DNA of 64,000 nt from JBDTSW01 sp963758845. GTDB lineage: Bacteria; Actinomycetota; Thermoleophilia; Solirubrobacterales; 70-9. The position numbers and the translations under genes were made by a program. Below the pieces are notes generated by a model. That model was not told where the DNA came from. It searched no databases and saw nothing but the letters and a program-made list of their open reading frames with translations. Shown here piece by piece: positions 59,812-64,000 of this stretch. Location of the stretch: contig CAVWWX010000002.1 of assembly GCA_963758845.1 (NCBI GenBank), positions 2,418,001 through 2,482,000 of the forward strand. Direction: 5' to 3'. Position 1 is the stretch's first letter, and each line of letters opens with the position of its first letter.

Positions 59812-62627
59812 TGACACACACAGAATCCGTGGCTGTTCTACGGTGGGTGTCGGTGCTTCGTGGGCGACAGGCCGAGTTGGACCGGATCCAGGGGGTCCTC
59901 GAGGGAGCACGCCAGGGTCAGGGCGGCGCGCTATTGCTACTGGGCGAGCCCGGCATCGGGAAGACCACACTGCTGGCGGAGGCCCGGGCGCTGGCCGCTG
60001 ACATGCGGGTGGCGAGCGCGGCCGGCTTCGAATCCGAGGCGCAGCTTCCCTTCGCGGCCCTGGGTGAGGTTGCGGAGCCGCTGCTCGACGGTCTCGCTGA
60101 TCTGCCCGAGCCCCGGCGCCTGGCGCTGGGCGCGGCCCTGGCTCTGACGCCGCCGCCCGACCTCCCGGGCGATCGGTTCGCCATCTTCGCCGCGCTGCTG
60201 GGGCTGCTTCGAAGCGCGGCAGCGCAGCGCCCGCTGGTGCTCCTGCTGGACGACGCCCACTGGTTCGACCTCCCCTCGTCGGAGTGCTTCGGCTACGTCG
60301 CGCGCCGGCTCGAGGGCTCGCCGATCGCCCTGCTGGCGGCGGCCCGCCCGGGCGAGGGACGGGCGGCGCTCGAGGGCAGGATGCCTGCGGAGCTGACACT
60401 GGGCGGCCTCGGCCGTCTGGAGGCCCTCTCGGTCCTGCACGACGTCAGCGACGATCTGGCCCTCACGGTGGCGGACGAGCTGGCCGACCTGGCGGTCGGC
60501 AACCCGCTGGCCCTGCGCGAGCTGCCAGGGACCCTGACCGAGGGGCAGCGCCGCGGCCGGGCGCCGCTGGATCCGTTGCCGGCCCCGACGGGGCTCCTGC
60601 GCGACGCGTTCGAGCGCCGGCTCGCCGCCACCCCGCCCGACGCGCGGGCGGCGCTCTTGGTGGCGGCCGCGGCGGCCGACCGGGCGCTGGCGCCCGTCGT
60701 CGCGGCCTGCGCCGAGCTGGGGATCGACGCCGGCGCCCTGCAGCGCGCCGAGGCGGACGCCCTTATCGATCTGAGCCCCGATCAGCTGACCTTCGCGCAC
60801 CCGCTCTTGCGCGCCGTCGTCTACGACGAGGCCGGCGCGGCCGATCGCCGGGCGGCGCATCGCGCGCTGGCCACCCACTCGTCCGAGGACGCGGGCGCCT
60901 GGCACCTCGCGGCCGCGGCCGTCGGGCCCGACCCGCAGGCGGCCGGCGCGCTGGAGGCCGCCGCCCGCCGCGCCACCGGCCGTGGCGCTCACGGCACGGC
61001 CGCCGACGCCCTCGAGCGGGCGGCCCAGGCCAGCGCCGACCCCGCGGCGCGCTCGATGCTCCTGCTGCAGGCAGCCGGTGCGGCCGGGCTGGGCGCCGCC
61101 TACGACCGGGCCGCGTCGCTGTTGGAGCCGGTCGCCGAGATCGAGAACGCGGCCATCCGCGCGCCGGCCCGCCATCTCCTTGGCCTCGTAACGCTCGTCG
61201 GTGGCTCGCGGCCGGGCCTGTCGAACCACGCGATGCTGAGCGAGGAGGCCGAACGCATCGGGGACGTGAATCCCAGCCTTGCGGCGCTCCTGCACGCCGA
61301 CGCCGGGATCACGGCCGTCGTGGCGGGCGAGTGCAACCTGGCCCTCGCATCCGCCGAGCGCGCCGCAGAGGTCGTTCCCGACGGAGCCGGTGAGGAGATC
61401 CGGTGCCATGTGCAAGCGATGCTGGGCATGGGGCTGGCCCTGCGCGGCATGACGGCCGAGGCGCGGGAGGCCTACGACCGAGCGGCGGCGCTGCTGCCGT
61501 CGGTGCATCCGCTGTCGCCGTCGGCCCAGTCCGTGTCCTTCGCACTCCACGCCCGCATCTGCACCGGGCAGGAGCGCGAACTCCGCGCCGAGGCCCTGTC
61601 GTTCGGGTCGACCGGCCGCGACGCCGGAACCGTCGGCCTGCTGCCGCACTACCTGCTGGTGGCCGCCGACGCCGCATACCGCCTGGGCGAGTGGGACGCC
61701 GCCGCCGAGGAGTCGGCCGAGGCGGTCGCCATCGCCGACGACAGCGGCCAGCACGGCCCGCTCTCGATCGCGCTCGTGATCCAGGGACGCCTGCACGCCG
61801 CCCGCGGCGGCGAGGACGAGGCACGGGCCGCCATCGGGCACGCGCTCGAGATCGCCGAGCCGCCCGGCTACCACTCAACCGGGATGTGGGCGCACGCCGC
61901 CCTGGGCTTCATGGAGCTGGGGCTGGGCAGGCCCGAAGCGGCGATCACCGAGCTGGAGGAGTCGCGCAGCCTCGCCGAGTCCGGTGGCCTGCGCGATCCG
62001 CTGATCGTTCCGTGGGCACCCGACCTGGTCGAGGCCTACGTCCAGGCCGGCCACACCGACGCCGCGCGGACCACCCTGGCCCTCCTGCGCGAGCGAGCCT
62101 TGGCCTCGGGGACGACGTTGGCGCTGGCGCTGGCGGCCCGCGCGGAGGGACTTGTCGCCGACGAGGGCTTCGAGGCCCGTTTCCACCGGGCGCTCGAGCT
62201 GCACGACGACGCCGAGGCTCCGTTCGAGCGCGGGCGGACGCTGCTGGCATACGGCCTGCGGCTGCATCGCGCCCGGCGCCGGGTGGCGGCCCGCGAGCGC
62301 CTTCGCGAAGCGGCCGAGTGCTTCCGGGTGCTGGGCGCCAAGCCGTGGGTCACGCGCACACGGGCCGAGCTGCGGGCGGCGGGCGCAGTCGAGCGCCACA
62401 GCGCAGTCGACCCCGACGAGCTCACGGCCCAGGAGATCAGGGTCGCGCGCGCGGTGGCGAGAGGCGCGACCAACCGCGAGGTGGCCGGAGAGCTGTTCCT
62501 CAGCCCGAAGACGATCGAGTTTCACCTTGGCCGGGTCTACCGCAAGCTCGGGATCCGCTCGCGGACCGAGCTGGCGACGCTCGTCGCCGAGGGCGCGCTG
62601 GACCAGGCGGGCGCGCCCGTCCGCTAG
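59811..62627 (+). CDS. LuxR-family ATPase transcriptional regulator (LAL/MalT-like)
   Basis: 938 residues. AAA/STAND ATPase at the front (Walker A LLLGEPGIGKTTLLAEA near residue 42; Walker B VLLLDDAHWFD near 145), a long TPR-like helical middle (about 330-850), and a C-terminal LuxR HTH (LTAQEIRVARAVARGATNRE and LSPKTIEFHLGRVYRKLGI). Such proteins bind an inducer in the middle and activate neighbouring genes. The start could also be GTG 59847. The stop is shared with pntB at CTAG 62624-62627. Confidence 0.93.
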   Translation: MTHTESVAVLRWVSVLRGRQAELDRIQGVLEGARQGQGGALLLLGEPGIGKTTLLAEARALAADMRVASAAGFESEAQLPFAALGEVAEPLLDGLADLPEPRRLALGAALALTPPPDLPGDRFAIFAALLGLLRSAAAQRPLVLLLDDAHWFDLPSSECFGYVARRLEGSPIALLAAARPGEGRAALEGRMPAELTLGGLGRLEALSVLHDVSDDLALTVADELADLAVGNPLALRELPGTLTEGQRRGRAPLDPLPAPTGLLRDAFERRLAATPPDARAALLVAAAAADRALAPVVAACAELGIDAGALQRAEADALIDLSPDQLTFAHPLLRAVVYDEAGAADRRAAHRALATHSSEDAGAWHLAAAAVGPDPQAAGALEAAARRATGRGAHGTAADALERAAQASADPAARSMLLLQAAGAAGLGAAYDRAASLLEPVAEIENAAIRAPARHLLGLVTLVGGSRPGLSNHAMLSEEAERIGDVNPSLAALLHADAGITAVVAGECNLALASAERAAEVVPDGAGEEIRCHVQAMLGMGLALRGMTAEAREAYDRAAALLPSVHPLSPSAQSVSFALHARICTGQERELRAEALSFGSTGRDAGTVGLLPHYLLVAADAAYRLGEWDAAAEESAEAVAIADDSGQHGPLSIALVIQGRLHAARGGEDEARAAIGHALEIAEPPGYHSTGMWAHAALGFMELGLGRPEAAITELEESRSLAESGGLRDPLIVPWAPDLVEAYVQAGHTDAARTTLALLRERALASGTTLALALAARAEGLVADEGFEARFHRALELHDDAEAPFERGRTLLAYGLRLHRARRRVAARERLREAAECFRVLGAKPWVTRTRAELRAAGAVERHSAVDPDELTAQEIRVARAVARGATNREVAGELFLSPKTIEFHLGRVYRKLGIRSRTELATLVAEGALDQAGAPVR

Positions 62628-64000
62628 AGGTTCTCGACCTCGGACGCGATGTCGGCCGCCGCCTGCTTGGCGTCGGCGAAGAGCATCGACGTGTTGGACT
62701 CGTAGAAGAGGTCGTTGTCGATTCCGGCGAAGCCCGGGCTGAGCGAGCGCTTGATCACGATCACCTGCTGCGCCTCGCTGACCTCGATGATCGGCATCCC
62801 GGCGATCGGCGAGTCCGGGTCGTTCTTCGCAGCCGGGTTGGTGACGTCGTTGGCGCCGATCACGACCGCGACGTCCGTGCGCGGCATCTCGGGGTTGATG
62901 TCCTCCATCTCGCGCAGCTTCTCGTAGGCCACGTCTGCCTCGGCGAGCAGCACGTTCATGTGCCCGGGCATCCGTCCCGCCACCGGGTGGATGGCGTAGT
63001 TGACGGTCACGCCCTTGCGCTCGAGCTCGTCGGCCAGCTCCTTCACGGCATGCTGCGCCTGCGCGACCGCCAGCCCGTAGCCGGGGACGATTACGACCGA
63101 GTCCGCGTAGGCCAGCTTGATCGCCGCGTCCTGGGCGCCGATCGAGGTGTGCGGTCGCTCCTCGCCGTCCCCCGCCGCGCCGCGGGCCGGCGCCCCACCG
63201 AACCCCGCGAACAGGATGTTGGCGACCGAGCGGTTCATCGCGGTCGCCATCTCCATCGTCAGGATCGTTCCCGACGAGCCGACGAGCGTGCCGGCGACGA
63301 TCAGCGAGACGTTGTCGAGCGAGAAGCCGGCAGCCGCGGCGGAGAGCCCGGTGAACGCGTTCAGGAGCGAGATCACCACCGGCATGTCCGCCCCGCCGAT
63401 CGGCAGGACCACGAGGTTGCCCAGGATCGCGGCCGCGATCAGGACGCCGATGAAGAGACCCTCGGAGGGATCGTCGGCGGACGCCAGGACGACGCAGGCC
63501 ACGAGGATGCCGATCAACAGCACGGCGTTGATCACCTGCTGGCCCGGGACGGCCAGCGGCCGCGTGGGGATCAGGTCCTGAAGCTTCGCGAACGCGACGT
63601 TGGAGCCCCAGAACGAGACCGAGCCGATGACGGCCGAGAACAGGATCGGGATGAACTCCTCGAGCGGGTAGTCCGGCGGCGCGTGACGGAACTCCGACCA
63701 TGCGATCAGGGCCACGGCGCCGCCGCCGACGCCGTTGTAGAGCGCCACCATCTGCGGCATCTCGGTCATCTGGACCCTGATCGAGGCCACGACGCCGACC
63801 GCCGAGCCCACGACCAGCCCGGCGATGATCACGCCCCAGTTGCCGATGCCGTCGAGGAGCAGCGTGGTGACGACGGCGATCGCCATCCCGCCCGCCGCGA
63901 TCAGGTTGCCCCGCTTGGCCGTGGTCGGGTGCGTCCCCTGCATCAGGCCGAAGATGAACATCGAGAACGAGACGATGTAGAGGATCGTCGCGGCGTCGCC
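62624..64000 (-). CDS. pntB: NAD(P) transhydrogenase beta subunit, N-terminus cut by right edge
   Basis: 459 codons are present; the open frame continues past 64000 with DAATILYIVSFSMFIFGLMQ. Eight or nine membrane segments (about residues 8-250) carry the proton path; the NADP-binding domain (dIII) follows with SVVIVPGYGLAVAQAQH, YAIHPVAGRMPGHMNVLLAE, VIGANDVTNPAAKND and the end KRSLSPGFAGIDNDLFY. It uses the proton gradient to make NADPH from NADH. pntA genes would lie beyond the window. Confidence 0.96.
   Translation of the reverse strand, partial: GDAATILYIVSFSMFIFGLMQGTHPTTAKRGNLIAAGGMAIAVVTTLLLDGIGNWGVIIAGLVVGSAVGVVASIRVQMTEMPQMVALYNGVGGGAVALIAWSEFRHAPPDYPLEEFIPILFSAVIGSVSFWGSNVAFAKLQDLIPTRPLAVPGQQVINAVLLIGILVACVVLASADDPSEGLFIGVLIAAAILGNLVVLPIGGADMPVVISLLNAFTGLSAAAAGFSLDNVSLIVAGTLVGSSGTILTMEMATAMNRSVANILFAGFGGAPARGAAGDGEERPHTSIGAQDAAIKLAYADSVVIVPGYGLAVAQAQHAVKELADELERKGVTVNYAIHPVAGRMPGHMNVLLAEADVAYEKLREMEDINPEMPRTDVAVVIGANDVTNPAAKNDPDSPIAGMPIIEVSEAQQVIVIKRSLSPGFAGIDNDLFYESNTSMLFADAKQAAADIASEVENL

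Overview
The window is a high-GC stretch of chromosome from an actinobacterium. The gene content (split B12-dependent acyl-CoA mutase with a MeaB chaperone, ETF/ETF-quinone oxidoreductase, EgtB/EgtD ergothioneine genes, a GH57/GT4/methyltransferase polysaccharide cluster, a Get3-like ATPase pair, F420/LLM-type oxidoreductase, class III cyclase, RpoD with a short N-terminus) points to the Actinomycetota, and I would guess the class Thermoleophilia (Solirubrobacterales-like). The class is inference; no rRNA or tRNA gene is present to confirm it. There are no insertion sequences, phage genes or CRISPR arrays. About 57 protein genes fill the window, and only two gene-free stretches exceed 300 bases.

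Layout. 0-3.7 kb: a truncated ROK-type regulator, DUF1385 membrane protein, ribosomal protein L31, a TetR regulator with twin operators facing an alpha/beta hydrolase, and a GNAT acetyltransferase. 3.9-7.5 kb: etfB-etfA-ETF-QO operon behind a palindromic operator. 7.5-14.5 kb: a secreted repeat protein, then (minus strand) thiolase, HAD phosphatase, amidase, and a two-subunit acyl-CoA mutase whose active-site residues look like isobutyryl-CoA mutase. 14.5-21 kb: leucyl aminopeptidase, GGDEF-EAL protein, acyl-CoA dehydrogenase, MeaB GTPase. 20.9-26 kb: an acyltransferase, AI-2E-type exporter, GT4 glycosyltransferase, GH57 branching enzyme and methyltransferase, matching in kind the mycobacterial Rv3030-Rv3034c region for methylglucose lipopolysaccharide. 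26-34.6 kb: methyltransferase, DipZ-like thiol-disulfide protein, amine oxidase, class III cyclase, LON-domain protein, gamma-glutamyltransferase. 33.6-38.8 kb: a ParA-FtsZ operon facing a Get3-like ATPase pair followed by a tail-anchored mini-protein. 38.9-46.4 kb: a large unknown protein, HxlR regulator, PilT ATPase, zinc-ribbon/HTH protein, RpoD with a leader terminator, YihY-type membrane protein. 46.4-54.8 kb: NmrA-like reductase, GlpX, homoserine dehydrogenase, a second secreted repeat protein, LLM oxidoreductase, EgtD, EgtB, SDR. 54.8-64 kb: FHA-HTH protein, TadE-anchored exoprotein, LapA, a large beta-helix/RTX exoprotein, a LuxR-family ATPase regulator, and truncated PntB.

Metabolic theme. 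Thiolase, acyl-CoA dehydrogenase, ETF and its quinone reductase, acyl-CoA mutase and MeaB, and an HSD10-like SDR together describe fatty-acid and branched-chain acyl-CoA oxidation feeding electrons to the quinone pool.

Expression signals. Many start codons lie 6-10 nt behind a TANNNT -10 hexamer, so most monocistronic messages appear leaderless. Two genes (egtB and the zinc-ribbon gene) appear to start at AUC. Five of thirteen tail-to-tail gene pairs end on a shared CTAG that serves as TAG stop on both strands.

Quality caution. Five genes (amidase, DipZ, amine oxidase, gamma-glutamyltransferase, FtsZ) are broken by single-base indels, nearly all insertions. Because FtsZ is affected three times, sequencing or assembly error is the likeliest cause; these entries are given as whole CDSs with the break points named.
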